From contig NC_087073.1 of assembly GCF_026151205.1 (NCBI RefSeq), positions 3,028,501 to 3,088,500 of the forward strand: a stretch of DNA of 60,000 nt, read 5' to 3'. The DNA comes from Bolinopsis microptera (taxonomy: Eukaryota; Ctenophora; Tentaculata; Lobata; Bolinopsidae). A program made the position numbers and the translations under genes. A model generated the notes under the pieces. The model was not told the origin of the DNA and searched no databases. It saw only the letters and a list, made by a program, of their open reading frames with translations. Of the stretch, positions 44,735 to 56,767 are shown piece by piece; position 1 is the first letter of the stretch, and each line of letters starts with the position of its first letter.

Positions 44735-45080
44735 AATTTTTGTTCACGGCCGTAAGCCGTAAGGTTTTGGTGCGACAGAAGGTGTGTAAAGTTGGCAGGG
44801 ATCCCTAGCTGAGAAACCTCACCGAACCTCCACGCGGTGTGGGGTGGGTGGCTCGAACGGGAGGTTCGTGTATGGGTGTTTCTAACCTATGCAAAGGATT
44901 AGGAAGGGACTAGCCATCTCTACAACAAAGGAAAGGCTCTAAGAGCCTCTAAAACGTTCACAGGCTCCCACGTCTCGTGTAACCCCAGGAACCGCAGCAT
45001 AACCGCTCTTCCCACAGGCAAATAACATCTTCCGCAGGAAAGGTGTTGAGAAGACAATCGGGTAGGGTTTCAGGAAATTC
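44735..45080 (+). repeat. Unclassified GC-richer block, possible LINE 5' UTR fragment
   Basis: Composition differs sharply from its AT-rich surroundings. It holds local hairpins (GGCTCTAAGAGCC) and many CG dinucleotides, and no ORF. Such blocks are common in 5' regions of LINEs, but nothing here identifies the family. Confidence 0.3.
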
Positions 45081-46228
45081 AAAATACAGAAAATTTAGAA
45101 GCAACAAATTAAGAAAATTCTTTGCTCTGTTCCCTAATTTAAATTAAGTGTGTTCTTATTTTGTTGCATTAAGGTAAGTACACGCTAAGAGGAGAGAACG
45201 TTACATGATCAATGAATTGTTGATGAAATTGTAGCATTTGAAAGAAATACATCCAAATTGTAAATTCCAACCACTCGCTCTTATCTGAGGATGACACGTA
45301 TATAAGGTGCACACGTGATTATCATTTTGTGATCTTTTCTAATAATATGATGCCACTGACATCATGCAAGTCGTGAAAAGTCTTTATCGCATGTTATCAG
45401 TATATAATTATCAGTATATAAGTATATAAATATACTTTTATTCGATTATAGATAGTACTTTTATTAGATTATTCCTTACGGGTGAAGCCAATTCGAGGAA
45501 TATAAGCATAAGATAAATTTAAACATTGCATCACTACGGGTTTTGATTTATCTGGTGAGTTTTCTAACAAGTATATAACAAGTTCATTCGGTGAAGCAAT
45601 CCTGTCAAACTTCAATTCTTCGGCAAATTTCCAGTACCACGTTCATATGCATAAAAAGGCTGGACGCGAATCGAAAAGACATATCATTATCCGTACGACG
45701 ATGATTTCAACTGCGGAACATTTTCAGTTTTCTAAAACGTAATTTATTTAAAATTTACTATAATATCGATATCGTTCATGTCAGATTCAGTACCTTATCG
45801 AAGGGAAAGGAAGAGGGAATGGAAGGACAGTAGAATTTTTTGCAATTTTTGGAATTTATGCCACGGTGGGGTCATTATCAAAAACAACACATTTTTTCAA
45901 ATTTTCAAGAATTTCTAGAATCGAACACCTATTTCGTACTTGGTGCTGCTGAAAAATAATTTGATAGAAGCCGCCTCTCAATTGTTAAAGACAACCAGAG
46001 TTCTTTATCCCCTATCATCTCCTCTCATTCGGTAGTAAAGGGGAAGGGATCATTTTATATGTAGTTACACGTGGAGATTCGAAACAAGTTTTAAAATTAT
46101 CTTGTTTATTAGCCTTGGTTTCGTTATTTGTAAATCAGTCTAAATTCTAAACTGCACATTTTTGTTTTTGTCCAATTTATTTATTGCAAAACCTCAAAAA
46201 AAGCTGAAACGAATAAAAAGATCACGAA

Positions 46229-48455
46229 ATGGAGTTTTCATCGTTTTGGAGAAGATTTAGCTGGAAAGCCTTTCTGGTGTTTGGAGCAATCTGTCTGCAA
46301 AGTGTCATAATTTACGGTTGCTCAGTCGTCCAATCAACCTTCTACGTAACTCATCTTGTCAACAGAGGTTTGAATATGATACTTTTTCTAAATCAAATTT
46401 CAGTTTCTAGGTCGTTTTCTTAAAATGAATGCTTCTTCCTCTATGGAATTCATGGTTATCACTTATTCATAAAATGGGATCAGAATTATTATTTCAAAAA
46501 TCGTGTTAATTAACTCAAAATATTCATTTCAGGAATCCCGAACTTTCAAGTTGGCTTCATCGGAATGGTCTCTGCCATTGGTTACATTGGTAACACCTTT
46601 TATGATGTCACCAGCTACTTCCTCAGAACCAAAAAAATGTCCCTAAGAGTAACCCAGTCCATCCTAATGGCAATAGTCATAACCAACTGTCTTTGTAAGT
46701 ATCTATTTGTTTTAAACTTCAAATGAGATTTACATTCTTATCGTCACATGTTATTAATTTTTTTCCCTTATACTCTTGCCGAAGGCAAAAAGATCGTAGG
46801 GAATAAGTAATCGGGTTTGGATATATGAGGTGGCCCGACGGTCCTACGATGTCGACAAAAGTCTGCTCCTTCGCAATATAGACCACTCCCCTATAAGTGT
46901 GTGTATTGGAAGGGTCTGTTATGCTGCGCGCGACGCTAGCCATGCATGTGTTAATTAATTACAGTGAAGTTCCTCCTTCGCAAAGTTATTTTCCGCAATT
47001 TTCTGGATTCATTTATTGTTGATGCGCGCGGCGCTACATTGGTCAAATAAATCGTCAATTTTCACCATGCACGAATCCCACTCATTTATTATTTTTTCCC
47101 TAGTCACACTTTTCACTCGAAAGAATTAATGGTACAAGATACAAGTACATCGTAGGGAAAATTGATCGTGCGTGGTTTAACCGCGGCGACATTCTTGTTG
47201 AAGAATATTATTTATAACCTACCTTGATAATTTTACTTGTCTGTCATTGGTATAAATTAATAACAATTATTAACGATTTCTGATTTCAGTATTGGGGATC
47301 GTCGAGATGCTCCCTGCACCAGACTACAACAAACTCTTGGCTGCTCTGCTGATACTACTGCGCACCATTCACGGCTACGTAACCTTCCTGGCCTCCAAGT
47401 TGACGGTAGAGTGCTGTAGAGCTTGGTTTCCTGACCACATTAATCTGACAGTTGGACTTGCGTGCAGTGCAAATTACTTGGGAGGTTCTCTTATAATTCT
47501 CATGGGAGGGCATGCCTACGAAGCTTTTGGCTACCAGGTTCCTTACCTGTTCACTGGCCTAGCTGTCATCCTATTCTGGGTATACAATTTTATTTGTATG
47601 CCAAGAACTTCTGAGCCTGTGTTTGTTAAAGTGAGAAATGCTGGTGGCATCATTGAAGCTCCTTGGTCCAGTGAAATTGTGTTAACTGAAGCTAGCTACA
47701 AAGGTAGGGTTCCAGAAAAGGGAGAAAAGGTATCTTCACTCCTTGGCCTCTCCTGGACGGTTGTCATCCCTCTTGCTGCAATGAGTCTTACAGTAGTGTT
47801 TGAAGGTTTCTCGGCGGCCATAACCACTCCTTACCTAAACGATATCTACGATCTACCCATTAGTCGTGGAAGCAGTTACGTGTTTGTGCAGTACATTGGA
47901 TTGATGATAGGGGCTGTTAGTTCCGGCTCAATCTTGCAACTAGGATGGTTTTCTGCTAGCAAAATCATGGCAGCAGGGTCCTGTTTCTGTGTTGTAGGCG
48001 TGATGCTTATCTTCCCGGGGGAGAGCATTAAGTTTCTGTACGATGGAGTTCCACAGGTAGCCTATTTTGGGTTATTCCTCCAAGGGTACGGAAGCCAACT
48101 AATTGGGGTTGCCACTCTTCCAGCAGTCGAGGAGATCCACACAGTATTAGGCGGAAGACCTTACACAAGCAACAACAAGTCGACCGCTGCAACTCTGTGG
48201 CTTTGTGCCTGGATGAGCTTTGCTTATGGAGGACACTTGGTTGCCCTGATAGTGATGGGTACCATGACCTATAGTCAAGGAGGCTGGATGTTGGCAGGAT
48301 TCAGTGTAGTGTCTCTTATAGTGTGCATTTCTCAGGATATTGTCATCTGGAGATCTAAAGTTGCATCAAGGCGAACCGAATTTGAACCAAGTTTGGTAAA
48401 GGTCAACAAACTTTCATGCATACAGTCGGGAGAGGATGAAAAAGGAGCTGTGTGA
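46229..48455 (+). CDS. Major facilitator superfamily transporter, SLC18-like
   Basis: Exons 46229-46367, 46533-46694 and 47290-48455 (intron phases 1 and 1) give 488 residues with about twelve hydrophobic helices and a hydrophilic central loop (residues about 205-255). GGHAYEAFGYQVPYLFTG closely follows the SLC18B1 pattern (GGFLYQSFGYEVPF), and other parts are diverged, so the substrate is not predictable. The N-terminus is short and cytosolic (MEFSSFWRRFSWK); the C-terminus is polar and acidic (SGEDEKGAV). It sits on the same strand between exons that appear to belong to one mucin-like gene, so it may be a nested gene. Plasma-membrane or vesicle location is a guess. Confidence 0.75.
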
Positions 48456-50378
48456 GTATAAGAGAGCCTGATTAGGCTAAATTCAAACTAAAGGACTCGT
48501 TTAATGGACTCCGACACATGATCTGCAGTTCAAAAGTGACTTTGTGACCGAGTGTGTTAAACTCAGCTATGATTATTTATTTACTAGTGTAACCTGTGTC
48601 TACGGCAGGGACTTCACTATCGCAGTGGAAATGCAAAAATATAAACCCGCCTCTTATATTTGAAAACACGTATAACATTGTCGTATGAAAGTATGAACTT
48701 TCTCTACAGTCCAAACTTCCAAACAGAGTGCAATCCCCCCTAATGAGCTTATATAGTATTATCTTGTGGCTAACCTAATTTTGATTCATGTACCAACGCT
48801 ACATAATATGCAGCAATGGGAGAGAGAGAGAGAGCGAGGAGGGAGAAAAAGAGAGTCATTTTATGTCACATTTGTGGTACAAAACCATCAATTAAACCAC
48901 TTAAACCACCGACCAATTTGAAAAACCTTATTCATTTGGCTTCGTCAGAGTTTCTTGAAACTATACCGAAAAATCAGTCCCGTAACTTTTACCGTTTTCT
49001 TGATTAAGCCGCTCGGAAATTACACGCGCACAGACAGACAGACACACATTATGAGATTATTGTTTAAGATTTGAGTTAAGTGTTGAAACATGTAACGATT
49101 AATTTATTAACATTTAATTACGTAGCAATATTTTATGGTGAAAGTATTTTACCGTAGTCTTAGCAGATGGATTTTGAGAAAGACTGACAGTGACTGTATT
49201 TCTTTAACTTATATCAAAGTAAACACTAAACGAAATATTGATTAAATTGACTTTTATCATTCGGTAAAATTTGAATTGGGGAGAACATCTCTTATATATT
49301 TCTTTTACGGCGATGATCCGAGAATTTTGACAAATTATTACGATTTGTGGTTAAAACTTTCGCCATTTTTTGAGATATTTCAAAACATGGTTAATGAAAA
49401 TTACGATAACTTACGATAACCGCCAAGGGGTTTTCAACAATCAAATTAATTGTGTTTCTAATCAATCAAATTGATTGTTGGGTTAACTTCTCTGGGTTAA
49501 CTTGTGGTCAGAGTTTAACGATTCATGATAAGTCGCTACCTCTTTTCAAAACCTGTTTTGAGAATGAATTGAAATGTTGTATGCCTGAAAATGACCCAAT
49601 CACGAGCTTTACAAACTGAGTTTAACTATGTCAATAAATTATCAAATTCTATCCAAGTTTTTTATATCACCTCCTCTGTATAGTGTATTGGCTAGTTCGT
49701 TGACTACGCTGGTTGCTGATGTTAAATTTAAAATGTATTTAACTCTAGTCAAATTCAATCTCATTATCTTCCAAAAATCTAACCCAACCACTGCTGACTT
49801 TTTAGTGTTAAGGTAAATATATAGTGGTAAGCAGAAAATAGAAAATTGTAAAAATGTCACCTACTGTCGACTGTAATAATATAAAAACTGATATTAAAAA
49901 CACCAATCAATAATCATGTTATTAAAATATCAAGCTAAATCCATTCTTATAGTCAAGTGGTGATCACTAATTATGAAACGAGCCTGATCATTAACTATAA
50001 CCTTTTAATGACTAAAAGGCATTCCGTAAAATTTGTAGATCATGCAATCTGCTCGACATACACCAATCTGGACATACGACCAAACTGAAATGGTTCAGTT
50101 TGGTCGTTCCGTAGAGTGTGTTTAATTGAAACACCTGACAAGCTGCTTCATTAGATTCGTTACTTACTACAAACGTTGCCCCCCCCCCTGTAGATAGTAG
50201 ATACTGACATGAATTTACTTGTTTTTGTTTTGGTATCTCATAGTATAACGCTATAACAGTCACCTTATGAGCTAGCCTTTATAGCGTTGATCAGAACGAT
50301 CACGTATGCATTGCAGTACAAAGGTGCAAAACTTAACAATATAATTTATTGTGGAAGTTTTTAATAACATTATTTCAG
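48456..50378. other. Non-coding stretch between MFS gene and glycoprotein exons
   Basis: AT-rich. Short GA run at 48816-48850 and a 13-C run at about 50180. No gene or transposon recognised. Confidence 0.5.
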
Positions 50379-53300
50379 CAAGCACAACATTATACCAAAC
50401 TACGGAGACTAAATACTACACTAAAAGTAGCAACAATGCCACCGAGTTTCCGACCGAACCAGTAGAGACTGAAACTGAGGCGTGGGCAGTGCTCAAAAGT
50501 CAAGAGTATGAGTGAGTTATCAGTTCTGCAGTTTTAGTCAATATTTTGATGCAGCAATTCAGTGTATAAAACACTAAAACAGATTGGGGTTTCTGTTTGA
50601 ATTGTAGCACAGAAAAACAAATTAAACGTAATCCATGTCGCCAGGTTTAAAGTAATGAAAGGGAAGCTGAAGGACGATAAGAAGGAGTGTAAGAACCAGT
50701 ATGGTGTAGTGATCAAAGTCCTTAACCCTGACTCTGATGGCTATAGAGGCTATGTAAGTGAATAACATTCGCATTTCTTGAATAATATGGTTTATTATAT
50801 CATTGGAATATAGATCATCTTTGTAGTTTGATTTACATAAATTTATTTTAAATTATCGCTCGATATTGCAGTATTGTTCGTGATTTGTTAAGCTTGTTCC
50901 TTACTTTCTTAATAAATGAACCCCCAGTCGCTCATGTGTTTCAAATACAAAGACCTTGAAAAAAGCGACGTTCTGCCCGGTGACGGTGTCCTTACCGTCA
51001 GAATTGAAAAACTTAAGGTAATACCGGGAAACGTTCCTACCCACAGTAAAAAATATAGTAATTCTGTATTGCTTATTTTACTTCTTTAGGAGCAAAAAAA
51101 GAAATCGGAGAGCCGAACTAGCAGAATCATCCATACGCAAAATGTAACCATTCGATTAAATATTTCTCACTACTTATCAGTCTTAACCTCCCGATCTACT
51201 CATTAATTCCCATGAAGAATATGCCTGAATTCTTCAGACTCAAATTATTTTCAAACTAATATCATCTAATCATAATCGGTCATGTCAAACACCTTAGTAA
51301 GATTTATGCTCCACAGTACTTATACGGGACATTAGGAACCAGGATATTTACTCCAACTTATTGGAACTCAGGATACTGTAGTATACCCACTTGTATTGAC
51401 TTAATAAACTGTCAGTGTATTAGATTAAGCAACTTGGCAGGGTCAATTAAATTCCTGTAAATGATTATTTCGAATATACATGTATAAATTTAATTTTGTA
51501 GATGAGTTCATTATCAAAAAGTATTGAAACATAAATTTGATTCAAAATTATTATCTGTAAGTAACAGTCTTAGAACTGCTAAGAATCAATAAGTTTGCAA
51601 ATTCGAGTTTTGTTCATATTTGTGAACCCCATTATTTTCTAAAATGATTTTGGAACAGAGCAAAATTCTAACAAAGTTAATGTTGTGAACAATGATTACA
51701 GTAAATTATTTGTAAGCTTTATGAACTAATGGAACTAGATTTTGTTTATAAAAAAATTTATTGTTTTTTAAAATCAGGACATTATTTTTGAAACACCCTG
51801 TATATAGAGATATAGGCACAGTTGGGGCACGCAATTAAAATTCCTGGGGCAAAAAGTTACTTAGGCTAGGGTAATGCAGTGTATTGTAGAATGTAGTTTG
51901 TAGAATGTAGTTTGTAAAATTTAGTTTGTAGAATGTAGTTTGTAGAATGTAGTTTGTAGAATTTAGTTTGTAGAATGTAGTTTGTAGAATGTAGTTTGTA
52001 GAATGTAGTTTGTAGAATGTAGTTTGTAGAATGTAGTTTGTAGAATGTAGTTTGTAGAATGTAGTTTGTAGAAGGTAGTTTGTAGAAGGTAGTTTGTAGA
52101 AGGTAGTTTGTAGAATGTAGTTTGTAGAATGTAGTTTGTAGAATGTAGTTTGTAGAATGTAGTTTGTAAAATTTAGTTTGTAGAATGTAGTTTGTAGAAT
52201 GTAGTTTGTAAAATTTAGTTTGTAGTATGTAGTTTGTAGAATGTAGTTTGTAGAATGTAGTTTGTAGAATGTAGTTTGTAGAATGTAGTTTGTAGAATGT
52301 AGTTTGTAGAATTTAGTTTGTAAATTTAGTTTGTAGAATGTAGTTTGTAGAATCTTGTTGGAGGGTCAGATGACGTTTCTATGTTTTGATGTTATAGCTT
52401 AACTGAGGCGACCTTGTAGTGCGGTTTGGTAGCACATTAACTTAAAATACGAACAACAGGAAGAACGGACCTTTTGAAGTTCTGTACATGGAGGACACGC
52501 CCATGTTGGTCGACTACGTCAGTCAGATTGGAGTTATGATCGTGATCATGGATGATATGGTCATTCCGGGCAAGTTGATCAAACCTGTTCTGCAAAATAT
52601 TATGCACGATATTTTTAAGGTGAGCTAAAGATGACATTACATGTATATCTCAAATGTTATCGAATGTTATCCGTATTCGTTCCCCATTTGGTACATTTAT
52701 ATGAGCCGTTTTCCTTCAACCCCCAAGAGAAATTAAACAATTACAAGTTCTTTCCATTGGCCTAACTTCATTAATTCCTGACACATTGTGTCAGGAACTT
52801 CACCTCCCCCCAGAGCTCACCCCCGTATTGTAGCTAACTCCTTCACCTCCCCCCAGAGCTCTCCCCCGTATTGTAGCTAACTCCTTCACCTCCCCCCAGA
52901 GCTCACCCCCGTATTGTAGCTAACTCCTTCACCTCCCCCCAGAGCTCACCCCCGTATTGTAGCTAACTCCTTCACCTCCCCCAGAGCTCACCCCCGTATT
53001 GTACCTAACTCCTTCACCTCCCCCCAGAGCTCACCCCCGTACTGTAGCTAACTCCTTCACCTCCCCCCAGAGCTCACCCCCGTATTGTAGCTAACTCCTT
53101 CACCTCCCCCCAGAGCTCACCCCCGTATTGTAGCTAACTCCTTCACCTCCCCCAGAGCTCACCCCCGTATTGTAGCTAACTCCTTCACCTCCCCCCAGAG
53201 CTCACCCCCGTATTGTAGCTAACTCCTTCACCTCCCCCAGAACTCACCCCCGTATTGTACCTAACTCCTTCACCTCCCCCCAGAGCTCACCCCAGTATTG

Positions 53301-56300
53301 TAGCTAACTCATTCACCTCCCCCCAGAGCTCACCCCCGTATTGTAGCTAACTCCTTCACCTCCCCCCAGAGCTCACCCCCGTATTGTAGCTAACTCCTTC
53401 ACCTCCCCCCAGAGCTCACCCCCGTATTGTAGCTAACTCCTTCACCTCCCCCCAGAGCTCACCCCCGTATTGTAGCTAACTCCTTCACCTCCCCCCAGAG
53501 CTCACCCCCGTATTGTAGCTAACTCCTTCACCTCCCCCCAGAGCTCACCCCCGTATTGTAGCTAACTCCTTCACCTCCCCCCAGAGCTCTCCCCCGTATT
53601 GTAGCTAACTCCTTCACCTCCCCCCAGAGCTCACCCCCGTATTGTAGCTAACTCCTTCACCTCCCCCCAGAGCTCACCCCCGTATTGTAGCTAACTCCTT
53701 CACCTCCCCCAGAGCTCACCCCCGTATTGTACCTAACTCCTTCACCTCCCCCCAGAGCTCACCCCCGTACTGTAGCTAACTCCTTCACCTCCCCCCAGAG
53801 CTCACCCCCGTATTGTAGCTAACTCCTTCACCTCCCCCCAGAGCTCACCCCCGTATTGTAGCTAACTCCTTCACCTCCCCCAGAGCTCACCCCCGTATTG
53901 TAGCTAACTCCTTCACCTCCCCCAGAGCTCACCCCCGTATTGTAGCTAACTCCTTCACCTCCCCCCAGAGCTCACCCCCGTATTGTAGCTAACTCCTTCA
54001 CCTCCCCCCAGAGCTCACCCCCGTATTGTAGCTAACTCCTTCACCTCCCCCAGAGCTCACCCCCGTATTGTAGCTAACTCCTTCACCTCCCCCCAGAGCT
54101 CACCCCCGTATTGTAGCTTACTCATTCACCTCCCCCCAGAGCTCACCCCCGTATTGTAGCTAACTCCTTCACCTCCCCCCAGAGCTCACCCCCGTATTGT
54201 AGCTAACTCCTTCACCTCCCCCAGAACTCACCCCCGTATTGTACCTAACTCCTTCACCTCCCCCCAGAGCTCACCCCAGTATTGTAGCTAACTCATTCAC
54301 CTCCCCCCAGAGCTCACCCCCGTATTGTAGCTAACTCCTTCACCTCCCCCCAGAGCTCACCCCCGTATTGTAGCTAACTCCTTCACCTCCCCCCAGAGCT
54401 CACCCCCGTATTGTAGCTAACTCCTTCACCTCCCCCCAGAGCTCACCCCCGTATTGTAGCTAACTCCTTCACCTCCCCCCAGAGCTCACCCCCGTATTGT
54501 AGCTAACTCCTTCACCTCCCCCCAGAGCTCACCCCCGTATTGTAGCTAACTCCTTCACCTCCCCCCAGAGCTCACCCCCGTATTGTAGCTAACTCCTTCA
54601 CCTCCCCCCAGAGCTCACCCCCGTATTGTAGCTAACTCCTTCACCTCCCCCCAGAGCTCACCCCCGTATTGTAGCTAACTCCTTCACCTCCCCCCAGAGC
54701 TCACCCCGTATTGTAGCTAACTCCTTCACCTCCCCCCAGAGCTCACCCCGTATTGTAGCTAACTCCTTCACCTCCCCCCAGAGCTCACCCCCGTATTGTA
54801 GCTAACTCCTTCACCTCCCCCAGAGCTCACCCCCGTATTGTAGCTAACTCCTTCACCTCCCCCCAGAGCTCACCCCCGTATTGTAGCTAACTCCTTCACC
54901 TCCCCCCAGAGCTCACCCCCGTATTGTAGCTAACTCCTTCACCTCCCCCAGAGCTCACCCCCGTATTGTAGCTAACTCCTTCACCTCCCCCCAGAGCTCA
55001 CCCCCGTATTGTAGCTAACTCCTTCACCTCCCCCCAGAACTCACCCCCGTATGGGTACGGGATGGAATATTACCTCTACATTGGTATCCCTGACATGTAC
55101 ATGTCAACCCTAGTGTGGAGTCACAACGAGTTCCTGGCTAGTATACTGGCGTGTATAACACTCGGCTCTATTATTCTCATGGTCATGGTGTCTGCTCTTA
55201 TTGCTGGAGTGCGGAGTGGAGGGGTAAGAGTATTTCGGTTATGTTGAGAGGAGTTATCATGGTGACTACTTTAAAGATAATACCATTACCAGTATCAGCA
55301 GTCAGCACGATACATGGTTATATGTATTATTTTATCAAAGAAGACTAAATCTATTGATCCCATAACTCCCACTTCATAGATACGCAACTAACACTATAGT
55401 TACAGTATATGTGTAACTTGGTGCCTGCCTGAGTTCCTGCAATCTAATAGTTTGTTGTACAGGAGGACGAGTCCTCTGAGAACGAGGACGACTCCAACAC
55501 CGACATTAACGACGAGTCTCTGTATCACGACGACTCTAACAGACCTGCTGAGATTCAGGAAACAGACCTTAAACTGGTCGACGATGTTCCACAAAAACAG
55601 GTTCAAGTTTTCTTAGTTTGGAATGAAATTTGCTGCTCAAAATTTGGAGGTTACATCATGCATAACTTATAAATAATATCTAATTATGACATTTGAATCA
55701 ACATTATATTCATATGACTGATTTAAATAAAATTAAACACGGTATACTGAGGCAATAGATGATTCATCGATAAGTTGACAAGTTTAAATTCTAAGAAATG
55801 CATTACAATATTTCAATTACCCGTTTAATAGTTACAATGTTCCTAGGGTGAAAATAACTTGGACTCTGGTGAGATAGAGGGGTGTTGTTGCGACATCACA
55901 CCAGACAAGGCTGATGTTATCGTGAACAAGTTCAATATCACCGCTACTGGGGAGGAGGAAGCTAGTGAGTTATTATTTCACAGTATACAGGAAGGTGTGG
56001 AGGAAAGGGAGGGAGTGGAGGAAATGGAGGAGGGGTGGAGGAAAAGGAGGAAAGGGGAGGGTGTGGACGGAAGGGAGGAGGGGTCACATATTCTGATTTA
56101 AGGGCACACTGAAGGTTAAAATATGGACAGACACGTCTGAATATACAAATGAAGCATATATCACTGGCCGGGTGGTGTAGTGGTAACACGATTGCCTCCC
56201 AAGCAGAAATCCCGGTTTCGAATTCGGTCGGCTGCAAGTCGGCCAGTTGCCAAGCTGTGATTTGGTACAGCTTCGGCTGGTGATACACAGTACAGACTCC

Positions 56301-56767
56301 CTTGCTCGTAGGACTAGCCCCCCTACAGCTAGTATACTAGTATAGTGCCTTGGCACCGAGTGGCTTAGGGTTAATGAACAGGAGATAAGCACCTCAGGCC
56401 ATACCAACACTGGGAGTGTCCTAGCCTTGTATCTATAACTAACATCCACATTCAACAACCAGGGACTGAAGCAGAGGCAGCAAACACGCCAGCGAGCACC
56501 AACTTAGACCAAGAGGAGCATAAGAACACGGGAAGCAAGAAGAAGTGCGAGCTGGATGAGAAGGCTGGTGAGGGGGAGGAGATGAAAGAGGAGGATCCTG
56601 ACAGCTGCTCTGAAACTGACAACACCAAGAAGGAGGGTGTGGTGGAGGGAGAGGAGGTGAAGATCGTTAACAGAGACAACGGAGAGAAGACGGGAGATAA
56701 GGAAGATGTGGCTGCTGATGAAGAGAAGGAGAAGGAGAAGGAGGAGGTAAAAGAGCTCAATAATTAG
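50379..56767 (+). CDS. Type I membrane glycoprotein, C-terminal exons
   Basis: Exons 50379-50511, 50645-50753, 50928-51017, 51090-51143, 52460-52619, 55038-55223, 55463-55600, 55847-55964 and 56463-56767. In order: a Ser/Thr-rich start with sequon NAT; a folded-looking region with FKVMKG, YGVVIKVLNPD and SLMCFKYKDLE; a segment ending MHDIFK; then SPPYGYGMEYYLYIGIPDMY and one hydrophobic span (FLASILACITLGSIILMVMV) of about 27 residues; then a long acidic tail (EDESSENEDD, EEKEKEKEEV) ending ELNN. Tail size is about 190 residues. Exons 51090-51143 and 52460-52619 do not join in phase, so a small exon is missing between them. No known family recognised; likely one gene with the mucin-like exons at 41493. 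A SEA-type fold before the membrane is possible. Confidence 0.65.
51884..52353. repeat. 14-bp array (GTAGTTTGTAGAAT)
   Basis: About 33 direct copies with variants AAATTTAG and GAAGGTAG, in the intron before exon 52460. Each copy contains TTTGTAG. Confidence 0.95.
52777..52795. repeat. Palindrome at left edge of the splice-site array
   Basis: CCTGACACA, one base, then TGTGTCAGG: a perfect 9-bp-arm hairpin ending exactly where the array begins. Confidence 0.85.
52796..55037 (+). repeat. About 52-copy array of a complete 3' splice site
   Basis: The unit of 42-43 bp contains, in order, CTAAC (branch-point consensus), CTCCTTCACCTCCCCCCAG (pyrimidine tract and acceptor), then AGCTCACCCCCGTATTGTAG. 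The last copy is the real acceptor: CAG at 55035-55037, then exon AACTCACCCCCGTATGGG, sharing 15 exon bases with the unit. Variant units (GTACCTAAC, GTACTGTAG, CAGAACTC, CCCCAGTATTG) recur in the same order about 729 and 982 bp apart, so blocks of units were themselves duplicated. Confidence 0.95.
56165..56455 (+). mobile_element. tRNA-derived SINE in last intron of glycoprotein gene
   Basis: Head GGCCGGGTGGTGTAGTGGTA (A box) and, about 35 nt on, CGGTTTCGAATTC (B box), around a GCCTCCCAAGCAG anticodon-arm-like stretch reminiscent of tRNA-Gly. A body of about 200 bp follows. The next exon acceptor lies at 56461-56462, so the SINE 3' end nearly touches the splice site. Confidence 0.65.

Larger units (their letters stand above)
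43043..46228. other. Long non-coding stretch before MFS gene
   Basis: Contains two perfect palindromes (43481-43618), a GC-richer repeat-like block (44735-45080) and otherwise AT-rich DNA. No gene seen. Confidence 0.5.

Noticed and set aside
46755-47165. Possible MITE in MFS intron 2 with TTTTCCCT and AGGGAAAA ends
   Set aside because: Inverted match is only 8 bp and no target duplication was found.
51884-55037. CRISPR-like array reading of the tandem repeats
   Set aside because: Units are head-to-tail with no unique spacers, and the host is a eukaryote.
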